Source of the DNA: Acetatifactor sp.
GTDB lineage: Bacteria > Bacillota > Clostridia > Lachnospirales > Lachnospiraceae
Direction: 5' to 3'
DNA: 39,208 bases
NCBI GenBank assembly: GCA_018385425.1
Contig: JAHBAA010000049.1
Coordinates: 1-39,208 of the forward strand
Both the position numbers and the translations under genes were made by a program. The notes below the pieces were generated by a model. That model did no database searches. It was given only the letters and a program-made list of their open reading frames with translations, and was not told the DNA's origin. The stretch's first letter is position 1, and each line of letters opens with the position of its first letter. Below, one piece after another: positions 1 through 7,439 of this stretch.

Positions 1-462
1 ACATTGGTTTTGTTTGTTGCTTACATCATTGGGCATGTATGGCGTATCGCTCTATTAAAGGATACCTTGCAGGAAAAATTTGAATTGGTTGAACTAACGG
101 ATGATGTGAGAGACTCAGACTATTATGCAGATTTCGCAGAAGAGGGCGGGCAGGTGTTTGCGGTCTCATCGCCCAACGGAATAAGACATATCATGTTTTT
201 TGAAATACTTCTTGATAGTGATATGCAAGCCTATGGAAAAAGAATTCTGAAAGAGTTTTACCGTGTTGAACCAAACCAGAGGGTATATGCGCATGTGAAG
301 ATACCGGATTCCTGCGCACGAATAGGGGTGGAAATCCTGAAGAACGATCGTATGAAGATTGAATTTGGGATAGCAGATAGTGGTAAGAACGGGGCACTGG
401 TCAAAGAAAATTACAAATGTCGGATGACTTTGGAAAGCTGGGTGTATTATTTGTGCATGTAA
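1..462 (+). CDS. hypothetical protein, 5' end outside the window
   Basis: The reading frame is open from the first base to a TAA at 460-462, so the N-terminus probably lies upstream. A TTG at position 4 is the earliest possible start inside the window but has no ribosome site. The visible part (about 153 residues) begins with a hydrophobic stretch that could be part of a membrane segment or a buried helix. It continues as a mixed alpha/beta, charged soluble domain with single cysteines near residues 104 and 138. I recognise no family or catalytic motif. It is the first of a run of small same-strand genes (cREC, two unknowns, zinc finger, JAB) and is about 105 bases from the next, so it may belong to the same operon. 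Base composition is AT-richer than the housekeeping genes to the right. Confidence 0.6.
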   Translation, partial: TLVLFVAYIIGHVWRIALLKDTLQEKFELVELTDDVRDSDYYADFAEEGGQVFAVSSPNGIRHIMFFEILLDSDMQAYGKRILKEFYRVEPNQRVYAHVKIPDSCARIGVEILKNDRMKIEFGIADSGKNGALVKENYKCRMTLESWVYYLCM

Positions 463-567
463 CCGGAAACCACGAGAACTGTGTTTTTTGCAGTTTGTGT
501 ATAATAGAACTTGATACAAAAACTACAAAGAAATTGTATGAAGTGAAAGCGAGAAGTGAGGTTGAAT

Positions 568-1137
568 ATGGAAAGCTTTGAAAAAGTCGGACGAAATCAG
601 TTCAGGGAGAATTGTGCTGCATTATTGACTGCACAGGAATTAACCAACAGAAAGGCCGGGATGTTTCGTGTTACATATGACGGATGTATTCTGGAGGGGT
701 TGATTTCTTCGGTACATGTGCAGGACAAGTATTTTATCTTGCAGCTGCCGGATGGAACCCGGACAGAATGCATGGACATTGACAAGTTAGAAAAGATAGA
801 AGAATATAATTGTTGGGAATTGGACTTGGAGAACAACCGATCATTTCGGATTTATGTGGATGACCTGCGTCCGGTTCCACAGGGGTATATCGGAACAAAA
901 TCAGTAAATGAAACGATAGCGCTGATAGAGTTGATAGAAGAAAAAGGTGGAACCATTGAATGCCTTGATCTGGACCATGATCTGGGAGACTTTGCATGGT
1001 TAGGTGGAGATGCGATCAAGCTCCTAGACTATTTAGTGATGGAAGAGAAGTTCTATCCGATTCAAATACATACTGCGAATCCGGTTGGGAGAGCAAATAT
1101 GGAGCGAATGATAGCTCGTTACTGGCCGCAGGAATAG
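568..1137 (+). CDS. cREC (cyclic-phosphate-processing receiver) domain protein
   Basis: A 189-residue soluble protein. The C-terminal half (about residues 93-189) matches the cREC family, a receiver-like fold that Aravind and colleagues linked to RNA repair and conflict systems. Motifs seen are RIYVDDLRPVP (94-104), LDLDHDLGD (133-141) and HTANPVGRANMERM (168-181), giving the acidic cluster and the His/Asn-Pro pattern of the family. The N-terminal 90 residues form a small beta-rich domain I do not recognise. The ATG at 568 follows an AGTGAGG ribosome site by about 7 bases; an in-frame GTG 12 bases earlier is less likely. A decayed copy of the same domain lies at 2838-2955, which suggests duplication in this island. 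The biochemical role (processing of cyclic phosphate ends or nucleotides) is a family prediction. The fold call is fairly sure; function is not. Confidence 0.75.
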   Translation: MESFEKVGRNQFRENCAALLTAQELTNRKAGMFRVTYDGCILEGLISSVHVQDKYFILQLPDGTRTECMDIDKLEKIEEYNCWELDLENNRSFRIYVDDLRPVPQGYIGTKSVNETIALIELIEEKGGTIECLDLDHDLGDFAWLGGDAIKLLDYLVMEEKFYPIQIHTANPVGRANMERMIARYWPQE

Positions 1138-1260
1138 CTTGCAGGGCTGTCTCCTGATCCGGGCGCAGTCCGACGTTTTTCGACAAATCTTGACTGGAAG
1201 AGGTGTAATCTTTATAAGGAATCTGGCGGATGAAATCAGCTGAATGTTAGGAGGGCTCGT

Positions 1261-1515
1261 ATGGCTAAAATTGTGAAAGAGTGGAGCAAAGGCAGTATTT
1301 CGATCGCTGTAGAGATCGGCAGAGATGATATGAACCGTGACGGAACACATGTCCATATTTACAAGCGGGGCCGGCGCACTGATTCCAGAATTCCCGGGAA
1401 AAACCGTGATCTGGATGACGGTGATTTTGATACGGCAGAGGATCTGTACTATCAGCACTTATCTGAAATTGAAGCACTTTGCAATGAGGTAAAGGCCGGA
1501 AGGTACGATTCCTGA
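1261..1515 (+). CDS. small hypothetical protein in the JAB/cREC island
   Basis: An 84-residue protein with a good ribosome site (TTAGGAGGG) about 6 bases before the ATG. The first half is a predicted beta region with the pattern THVHIYKRGRR, which could be a nucleic-acid-facing strand with conserved His and basic residues. The second half is an acidic helix ending in RYDS. No signal peptide, membrane segment or cysteine cluster is present. It does not match a family I know. It sits 123 bases after the cREC gene and 72 bases before the next small gene, on the same strand, so co-transcription is plausible. It is real on the strength of its ribosome site and protein-like composition. Confidence 0.6.
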   Translation: MAKIVKEWSKGSISIAVEIGRDDMNRDGTHVHIYKRGRRTDSRIPGKNRDLDDGDFDTAEDLYYQHLSEIEALCNEVKAGRYDS

Positions 1516-1587
1516 TATTTGCAGTACTAGTGCAGCGATATTGCGGATACATTCCACAAGAAGATTCGAATATACGGAGGAGAAAAG

Positions 1588-2049
1588 ATGGGACTTTTTG
1601 GACAGATTATGGGATCAGCAGTAGAAAAACTTACAAAGGATAAAGAGCAGCGGGAGAGAGAGAAGGCGTATGTTCGCAATAATGAAGGAAGCAAGGCGAT
1701 CTGTGCATACATGGCACATTTGTTTCAAAAGGGGAATGCAGGTTATGACTGGGTAAAAGAGAATCGTGTAGGTCTTTTTCCTGTGATTCATGATTCCTAT
1801 GTTTCTCTGTGCTATATGCAGCCGGGGGATGGTCAGTCTCTTGCAGGAATCAGGCCAAAGGACATTGAGGTTGCGAAGTATACATTTCAGGAAATGTATC
1901 GCTGGTATGGTCTCGGTGAAGGTGTGGGTTACGCCGGTCTGTCAACCCGGACAGAAATGGACGAATTAGAGAGTATGATTAATTCAGAGGTTCAGAAATT
2001 GCCCCATATCAAGTACAACAACGGTTACCTGGTGAAAATGTTCCAGTAA
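1588..2049 (+). CDS. hypothetical protein in the JAB/cREC island
   Basis: A 153-residue protein; the ATG follows ACGGAGGAG by about 6 bases. Residues 1-35 are a strongly charged helix (repeated Lys/Glu/Arg) that may form a short coiled coil after a glycine-rich amphipathic start (MGLFGQIMG). The rest is a compact alpha/beta domain with aromatic-rich stretches around WVKENRVGLFPVIHDSYVSL and EMYRWYGLGEGVGYAGL. There is no transmembrane segment and only two cysteines. I do not recognise the family and see no catalytic pattern such as an E2-type cysteine active site. Its place between the cREC and zinc-finger/JAB genes suggests a shared function. Spacing to the following zinc-finger gene is 75 bases. 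Confidence 0.6.
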   Translation: MGLFGQIMGSAVEKLTKDKEQREREKAYVRNNEGSKAICAYMAHLFQKGNAGYDWVKENRVGLFPVIHDSYVSLCYMQPGDGQSLAGIRPKDIEVAKYTFQEMYRWYGLGEGVGYAGLSTRTEMDELESMINSEVQKLPHIKYNNGYLVKMFQ

Positions 2050-2124
2050 GCAAGTGACTTTTCGTTATCATAGAGGAACGTAATGCTTTTAGAAACAAAT
2101 ATGATGTAGAGGAGAGAACACAAG

Positions 2125-2322
2125 ATGAAAAACGTGAAAATTAGAGTTCCGTATGGAAAATTCCGTATGCCGGATAAGTGCTACGCATGTAAGGGTACAG
2201 GTCTGGATGTTTGTCCTATGTGCAACGGAAACAAGACATTCACCGGGGAACCATGCCCAGAATGTAATGGCAAAGGCATTGTGAAGTGCTATGCCTGCGG
2301 CGGCAGAGGAATTGTCAGTTGA
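2125..2322 (+). CDS. stand-alone DnaJ-type zinc-finger protein
   Basis: A 65-residue protein built almost entirely of the cysteine-rich module known from DnaJ. Four CxxC knuckles are visible: CYACKGTG (19-26), CPMCNGNK (30-37), CPECNGKG (44-51) and CYACGGRG (55-62). In DnaJ two such pairs each bind one zinc and help to grip unfolded clients. Here there is no J domain and no substrate domain, only a basic 18-residue leader. The ribosome site GAGGAGAG precedes the ATG by about 9 bases. Its TGA stop overlaps the TTG start of the JAB gene, so the two are probably translationally coupled and may work together, for example with the finger as a docking or RNA/protein-binding subunit. Zinc binding is a strong prediction; the role is inference. 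Confidence 0.75.
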   Translation: MKNVKIRVPYGKFRMPDKCYACKGTGLDVCPMCNGNKTFTGEPCPECNGKGIVKCYACGGRGIVS

Positions 2323-2873
2323 ATTGCGTGATCTCAAGGAGAGCCCGGGCTGTCATTGAGTCAGAGTTAAGCCGTTTCCCGGATACGGAAACCGGCGGTT
2401 TGCTGTTGGGGTATTCGGATCCGGAGAGGGGCATTCGCGTTCTGGAAGCGACGGACAGCGGTTATCGGGATGTCATTCACGAAGCAGGGAGTTTTCAGTA
2501 TGATTTTGCCTACGAGGAGCATGTGTGCAGCATTCTTTGCGGGTTGTATCAGCCGCCGTTGCAGCTGGTGGGTGTATGGCACAAGCATAACTCTGTGCAT
2601 TCCGACAATACCATACCCTTTTCCGGTGCTGATGAGGATATGCATCGCCAGCTGATGGAGAACGACTGTCCCTGTATCTCTATTTTGTTTGAAAAGCGCA
2701 GTGTTCCCGATGAAACTGTCCGATATAAATCCAGTGTATTCCTGCTGTCAGTGGGCGGCGCACACCGGAATATCACAGATTCCACTGTGTGGGGGGAGTC
2801 CCTGTGCGATGAACCATTCACCGAAATACAGGGGAACAAGGTGGACCATCGAATGAATCAATCCGGATCATGA
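2319..2873 (+). CDS. JAB/JAMM (MPN) metalloprotease
   Basis: A 184-residue JAB-family zinc peptidase, the fold used for removing ubiquitin-like tags and trimming sulfur-carrier proteins. The JAMM residues are visible: Glu24 in TETGGLLLG, His88 and His90 in VWHKHN, and Ser102/Asp105 in PFSGAD. The loop between the second His and the Ser has 11 residues rather than the usual 7. The TTG at 2319 is chosen as start because AGAGGA lies 8 bases upstream and it overlaps the zinc-finger stop (TTGA); a GTG at 2286 would read back into that gene. The last dozen codons run into a decayed cREC fragment, so the native C-terminus may have been replaced. No E1, E2 or ubiquitin-like gene is in the window. The family call is sure; the substrate is unknown. 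Confidence 0.8.
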   Translation: MNCVISRRARAVIESELSRFPDTETGGLLLGYSDPERGIRVLEATDSGYRDVIHEAGSFQYDFAYEEHVCSILCGLYQPPLQLVGVWHKHNSVHSDNTIPFSGADEDMHRQLMENDCPCISILFEKRSVPDETVRYKSSVFLLSVGGAHRNITDSTVWGESLCDEPFTEIQGNKVDHRMNQSGS

Positions 2874-2955
2874 TCCGGGAGACTATGCCCGGTTAGGCGG
2901 AGATGTGATCAGGCGCTTGGATTATTTGGTGTGGAAGAGAAGTACTATCCCATAG
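2838..2955 (+). pseudogene. decayed second copy of the cREC gene (fragment)
   Basis: This stretch aligns with the intact cREC gene at roughly 945-1061. Over about 95 positions of the best part I count by hand about 17 mismatches and one single-base gap, so about 80% identity. The matching protein core reads PDHDPGDYARLGGDVIRRLDYL against DLDHDLGDFAWLGGDAIKLLDYL in the intact protein (positions 134-156). A missing base near 2845 and another near 2931 break the frame, and both flanking parts of the domain are absent. The JAB gene reads through its first part in another frame and stops inside it. The fragment marks an old duplication and deletion at the right edge of the island, against the histidine-kinase operon. 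Confidence 0.75.
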
Positions 2956-2971
2956 GGTCTCAGTGCCTGTC

Positions 2972-2999
2972 GGCCTGCATCCATTACCGGATGCAGGCC
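2972..2999 (-). other. hairpin at the 3' end of the histidine-kinase gene
   Basis: A perfect 11-base-pair stem (GGCCTGCATCC with its complement) and a 6-base loop that contains the kinase stop codon. There is no T-run on either strand, so it is not a classical intrinsic terminator. It may still protect the mRNA end. Confidence 0.4.
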
Positions 3000-5608
3000 T
3001 TGATCTTTTCTTGAAGATCCATGAATTCTTCTATCGCTGCCTCGTGATGGAGGCGGATGAATTCCGTATCCTGATCCCTTGCCGCATATTCCAACGCTTT
3101 CGCCGTCTCTGACAGATGAACAGCGCCTAGGGTGAGGGAGGTGGATTTCAGCGCGTGGGCGGTGATGCGGTAGTTGTTCCAATCCTCTGAATCGTAGAAC
3201 TGCTGCAGCTTCTCAGTTTTCTCCGGATGAATGTATTCCTGCAGCAATTCCAGATAGAAGGATTCGTCCTTCATACAATAGGACAGTCCGGTCGCAAGAT
3301 CCAGCTCTTTTACTTCCCGTAAACGATTCATCTGATCGGCGACAGTCAGTGCTGTGCTGGGTGTCTCGTCCTTGTCCTTAGGTTCTGCCGCTTCTCCCCG
3401 GACATTCACTAGCTCAGCGGGAAGGTAGTGCTTTAGCATTTCCATCAGTTTTCTTTCCTGAATAGGCTTCGTCAGGTAATCGGTAAAGCCCTCTCTCAGA
3501 TATTCTTCCTTTGCTCCCAGGATGGCATTGGCTGTCAGCATTATGATCGGTGTGTCCTGATTCAGCGTATTGGAAGAGGAACGGAGCCGTTTCAGCGTTT
3601 CGATTCCGTCCATCTGGGGCATCATATGGTCTAAGAAAAGCAGCTGGTACCGGTTCTTTTTCATCATTTCGATGCACGCTTCGCCGCTGGTGGCGGTGTC
3701 TATTTCCATCTGCGTCTCTTTCAAAAGACCCTTCAGTACCTTCAGATTTAATTCCACATCATCCACGATCAGGATCCTTGCCTGCGGAGCAGTGAAAGTA
3801 ATCTCGTCGCTTTGACGGTAATCCTGACATCTTCCATAGGACAGAGATACACAGCCGATGGGGGTGGCATTGATCACCTTCTGGGGAATCTTTGCGGTAA
3901 AACAGGAGCCTTCCCCGTAGGTACTCTCTACAGTAATGTCGCCATCCATCAATTCGATCAGACTCTTTGTAAGGCGAAGCCCCAGTCCGGTTCCCTGGAT
4001 ATTGCGGTTCTGTACCTCGTCGATGCGGGTGAAAGCCTTGAACAGCAGCGCCAGGTCTTCCTCTTTGATGCCGATGCCGGTATCCTTCACAGAGATCAGC
4101 AGCCGGATGGAATCGTCGGTCATAGGCTCGAAATCCAGATCCAGGGACACGGTTCCCTCCTTCGTGTATTTCACAGAATTGGAGAGGAAGTTGTTGATGA
4201 TCTGCTTGATGCGGATCTCATCTCCGAATAGAACAGACGGAAGCTGTTCGTTGACATGAAGCTCCAGCTCCACAGGCCGGTTTTCCAGCTTGACCTTTGC
4301 CAGATTATAGCAGTCGTTGAGGATAGAATACAGCTGATATTTCGCGGGGAGAATGTCCATTCTGCCGCTCTCGATCTTAGAGATATCCAGAATATCGTTG
4401 ACGATGGAAAGCAGCAGCTGGCTGGCGCTCTGGATATTTTCTGCATAATCCCGGATCTGTTCCTCGCGGCTTTCCTGCAGGATCATATGGTTCATACCCA
4501 TGATCCCGTTGATGGGAGTGCGGATCTCGTGGGACATATTGGCCAGAAACCGGCTTTTGGCTTTGTTCGCTTCGATGAGTTCTGCCATCATCTGCTTTTC
4601 TCTGGTCAGGTCATATACGAAGCAGACAAAACAGTAGGGATTTCCCAAAAAGTCTTTGGCGACAGAGAAGTTAAGGGAACAGTCGGTTGCTCCCACGATG
4701 GTCTGAAGCTCAGCGGTACCCTGATTGTCCTGTAATACTGAGTGCCATAAGGTTTCGGTCTCCTCCTCTGAACTGCAGAACAATTGGGAGAGTGACTGTC
4801 CCTCGATGGTCTCTATGCCCAGAAGCTTTTTTCCGAAATCATTCAGAAGAACCAGTCGGTAGTCTTCGTCGAAAACCAGGATGGCTGTGTTGGCGGACTG
4901 AAAAATGTATTGGCTGAGATTGCTGACAGATATGCTGAACTCATTGAATCTGGTGGCCCAAAACCAGATGATCAGATAGGTCAGCAGCATTCCGTAGGCC
5001 GAACTGGGGAAGGAAGGCTTTCCGAAGAGGGGCAGGACAGTATCCGGGATGATGGAAAATAAAATAGCCAAATTGGAGAAGATCATTGCCTTTATGAAAA
5101 GACTTCTGCGGGCATTGCTTTCCTTTTTGGTCCAATTGATGGCCATGGCAATCAGCGTCGTGCTCACAAAGGCAAGAAAGGAATAGTGAATGGTTCTCCA
5201 GAGCCCCGGCTGAGAATAGAAACACATTCTGCCATCGATGATGGTGTAGAGTTCCGGATTCGGGGCATAGCAGGCCAGATCAACCACGCTAAACACGATA
5301 TAGACTGCTTCATAGAGATAGTACAGCCATTTGGGGATAGAGATCATATACGCGATCATCAGGGATTCCGTCATCATAAATCCGATGACACCGACTAAGC
5401 CGATGCCGCGGAACAAGGTGGCAGAATCCGGAGTTTCCATAAAGCCCATGAGACCGTAGCCGCCGCTCCAAAAAGCGCCGAAGATACTCATGATCAGCAG
5501 ATAATACCGCAATTTGCCGGCAGCCTTTTCCCGCATAAAATAGCTGGTACCGATGATGATAACCAACGTACTGCAAACGATGGCGAGTGTGTTAATGAAG
5601 ATGCCCAT
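2984..5608 (-). CDS. membrane hybrid sensor histidine kinase with receiver and HPt domains
   Basis: An 874-residue hybrid kinase for a multistep phosphorelay. Residues 1-220 hold about seven hydrophobic segments (first at 4-21), a membrane sensor with no large outside domain. A PAS-like domain follows (about 228-335), then HisKA with phospho-acceptor His360 (NMSHEIRTPING) and HATPase with N-box around 471-478, DTGIGI (509-514) and GTGLGL (539-544). The receiver (610-730) has acceptor Asp660 in FLDHMMPQMDG and Lys714. The final HPt domain carries His818 in AHALKSTS. The gene lies 32 bases after the HD-GYP response regulator on the same strand, so one transcript is likely. AAAGGATC precedes the ATG. 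The phosphate path His360-Asp660-His818 probably ends on one of the receivers of that partner. The signal sensed is unknown. Confidence 0.92.
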   Translation of the reverse strand: MGIFINTLAIVCSTLVIIIGTSYFMREKAAGKLRYYLLIMSIFGAFWSGGYGLMGFMETPDSATLFRGIGLVGVIGFMMTESLMIAYMISIPKWLYYLYEAVYIVFSVVDLACYAPNPELYTIIDGRMCFYSQPGLWRTIHYSFLAFVSTTLIAMAINWTKKESNARRSLFIKAMIFSNLAILFSIIPDTVLPLFGKPSFPSSAYGMLLTYLIIWFWATRFNEFSISVSNLSQYIFQSANTAILVFDEDYRLVLLNDFGKKLLGIETIEGQSLSQLFCSSEEETETLWHSVLQDNQGTAELQTIVGATDCSLNFSVAKDFLGNPYCFVCFVYDLTREKQMMAELIEANKAKSRFLANMSHEIRTPINGIMGMNHMILQESREEQIRDYAENIQSASQLLLSIVNDILDISKIESGRMDILPAKYQLYSILNDCYNLAKVKLENRPVELELHVNEQLPSVLFGDEIRIKQIINNFLSNSVKYTKEGTVSLDLDFEPMTDDSIRLLISVKDTGIGIKEEDLALLFKAFTRIDEVQNRNIQGTGLGLRLTKSLIELMDGDITVESTYGEGSCFTAKIPQKVINATPIGCVSLSYGRCQDYRQSDEITFTAPQARILIVDDVELNLKVLKGLLKETQMEIDTATSGEACIEMMKKNRYQLLFLDHMMPQMDGIETLKRLRSSSNTLNQDTPIIMLTANAILGAKEEYLREGFTDYLTKPIQERKLMEMLKHYLPAELVNVRGEAAEPKDKDETPSTALTVADQMNRLREVKELDLATGLSYCMKDESFYLELLQEYIHPEKTEKLQQFYDSEDWNNYRITAHALKSTSLTLGAVHLSETAKALEYAARDQDTEFIRLHHEAAIEEFMDLQEKIKACIR

Positions 5609-5640
5609 TTCTCTGATCCTTTCTGAGGTTTCCTGCCTCT

Positions 5641-7026
5641 TTATCCGTGCAGCTTGTAATCCCGATCCTCGTTGATCATCTCAAGCATATGGTCTGCGAT
5701 CTTTGGATCAAACTGTATTCCTTTTCCGCATTCGATTTCTGATCTCACTTTATCCTGGGAGAGCAGTTTTCGATAACTTCTGTTGGAGGTCATAGCATCG
5801 TAGGCATCCGCCACGGAGATGATGCGTGCGATCTCCGGAATCTGTTCTCCCTTAAGCCCGTCAGGGTAACCACTTCCGTCGTATCTTTCGTGGTGCCAGT
5901 GTGCACCCACGGAGATACTGGGCATTTCTGAGATATTTTCCAGAATGGTGGCACCGATTTCCGGGTGTTTTTTCATACACTGGTATTCTTCGTCAGTCAG
6001 ACGGCCTTCCTTGTTGATGATCTCATCGGGAACACCTACCTTTCCGATATCGTGCAGCAGGGCGGTGTAGTAGATCTCCGAGAGCTCCTGGGAATTTTTG
6101 CCCATACGGCGCGCCAATTCGAGAGAGTACTGTGCGACGCGAAGGGAATGGCCATTGGTGTAGGTGTCCTTTGCATCGATCACACTTGCCAGTGTGGTCA
6201 TGACCTGTGTGGACAGGTTGACATATTTTCTGTTCTTTTCGAGCAGCTCTTCGGTTTTCTTCTCCACTTCTCGCTGCAGGGATTTCTGGTAGTGGTAGAG
6301 CTCCAGGATGCGGCTGATTCTCCGCAGCAGAACTTCGGCGCTGAAGGGCTTTTGGATGTAATCCATAGCGCCTGCCTGCAGGATCTTGCCCTCGGCCGCC
6401 TGATCGTTATCTGCAGTCAGAAAGATGACGGGAATATCGGCCAGTTCACTTTTGCATTGCAGCTTCGCCAAAAGCTCCAGTCCGTTCATATCCGGCATAT
6501 GCAGATCCAGCAGGATCAGGTCCGGCGTGTGCTCCTTAAGATACTCTATGGCTTCTGTCCCGGAGGAGACGCAGATGACATCGTAAGGGATACGCAGGAT
6601 CCTTTCAGTGATCTTCAAATTGATGTTGTCATCATCTACTACCAGGATGCGGTCCTTTCTCTCAATGGAGAGGGCTGCCTGGATCCTCTCCAGCAGGTCT
6701 GAGGCGAGGAAGGGCTTGCGGATGAAGTCCAATACACCCAGACGAATGGATTCTATCACATCCGTTCTTATCCCGGAGAAGGACAGGATGATTACTTTTG
6801 TGTCGGAGATGGAAACGTCCTCTCTGATCTGCTGCAGCACCTCCAGTCCGTTCATGTCCAGCATATACAGATCCAACAGCACGAGATCAATCGCACTGCT
6901 TCTCAGGATCTGCAGGCCTTCTGCCCCGGAGCTTGCACAGATCACATCATACTTGCCCTCTAAGATATGGGTAGCCAGTTTTCTGCTTATTGCGTCATCG
7001 TCGATCATTAGTATTCTCTCTGCCAT
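5641..7026 (-). CDS. double-receiver HD-GYP protein (cyclic-di-GMP phosphodiesterase type)
   Basis: A 461-residue response regulator with two tandem receiver domains and an HD-GYP output domain. Receiver 1 (about 4-120) has acceptor Asp52 in LLDLYMLDMNG; receiver 2 (about 126-243) has Asp174 in LLDLHMPDMNG. A linker helix (245-270) leads to the HD-GYP domain with HD at 325-326 (LLHDIGKVG) and the GYP signature in RYDGSGYPDG (381-390). HD-GYP domains hydrolyse cyclic di-GMP, so the module probably lowers that messenger when phosphorylated. The ATG at 7026 is preferred because a GCGAGGA site lies 8 bases upstream and the first receiver begins straight after it; a longer reading to 7086 adds 20 unlikely residues. 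It is first in the operon, with the hybrid kinase 32 bases downstream. Confidence 0.92.
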   Translation of the reverse strand: MAERILMIDDDAISRKLATHILEGKYDVICASSGAEGLQILRSSAIDLVLLDLYMLDMNGLEVLQQIREDVSISDTKVIILSFSGIRTDVIESIRLGVLDFIRKPFLASDLLERIQAALSIERKDRILVVDDDNINLKITERILRIPYDVICVSSGTEAIEYLKEHTPDLILLDLHMPDMNGLELLAKLQCKSELADIPVIFLTADNDQAAEGKILQAGAMDYIQKPFSAEVLLRRISRILELYHYQKSLQREVEKKTEELLEKNRKYVNLSTQVMTTLASVIDAKDTYTNGHSLRVAQYSLELARRMGKNSQELSEIYYTALLHDIGKVGVPDEIINKEGRLTDEEYQCMKKHPEIGATILENISEMPSISVGAHWHHERYDGSGYPDGLKGEQIPEIARIISVADAYDAMTSNRSYRKLLSQDKVRSEIECGKGIQFDPKIADHMLEMINEDRDYKLHG

Positions 7027-7066
7027 ATCGTGTTCCTCGCTTGTAAAACAATCTCCCTTGAGTGCT

Positions 7067-7095
7067 ATTATGAGGGAATCTGCCACAAAAGTAAA
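7067..7095 (-). promoter_or_regulatory. promoter for the HD-GYP/histidine-kinase operon
   Basis: On the minus strand TTTACT (7090-7095) and CATAAT (7067-7072) are separated by exactly 17 bases, about 40 bases before the start codon. This fits a sigma-A promoter. It was found by eye only. Confidence 0.5.
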
Positions 7096-7259
7096 GAAAA
7101 ACTGTTAGCAGAGCAGGCTTTTCTCTGACTGACACAGGAGTGCCCAACATCGTGTTCGGTGTGATAGAGGGCAGACTGGCCGTTCAGACGATCAATTATT
7201 AGGGAACTATTGGGTATGGTGTTTTATGACCTGATTCTGTCCCTTGTGGCATCATGAAG

Positions 7260-7317
7260 ACGGGAGCAATCAACCGGAGTGTAGAAGCTGCGGTGGATGC
7301 TCCCGTTTTGATGTTTT
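7260..7317 (+). other. long hairpin in the 7.03-7.44 kb intergenic region
   Basis: ACGGGAGCA (7260-7268) pairs perfectly with TGCTCCCGT (7298-7306), and an inner ACCG/CGGT stem lies within the 29-base loop. A T-rich stretch (TTTTGATGTTTT) follows. It could be a terminator or the leader of a small RNA. The rest of the roughly 410-base gap between the divergent genes holds the minus-strand promoter and nothing else I can name. Confidence 0.4.
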
Positions 7318-7439
7318 CTGCTTTTTCGTGCAGGCTGTTCCCGAGGCTTTGCACCTGAAAAAACGGGAAATAACTGATGACAGGAGAGGTGAGGAACGAT
7401 ATAATGAGAGAGCAAGCGAACAATCTTAGGGGGAATGGG

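Noticed and set aside
2860-2955. Second functional cREC gene
   Set aside because: Only a fragment of the domain remains and it has single-base frame breaks.
1-2960. Complete ubiquitin-like modification system
   Set aside because: Only the JAB peptidase is present; no E1, E2 or ubiquitin-like sequence is visible in the window.
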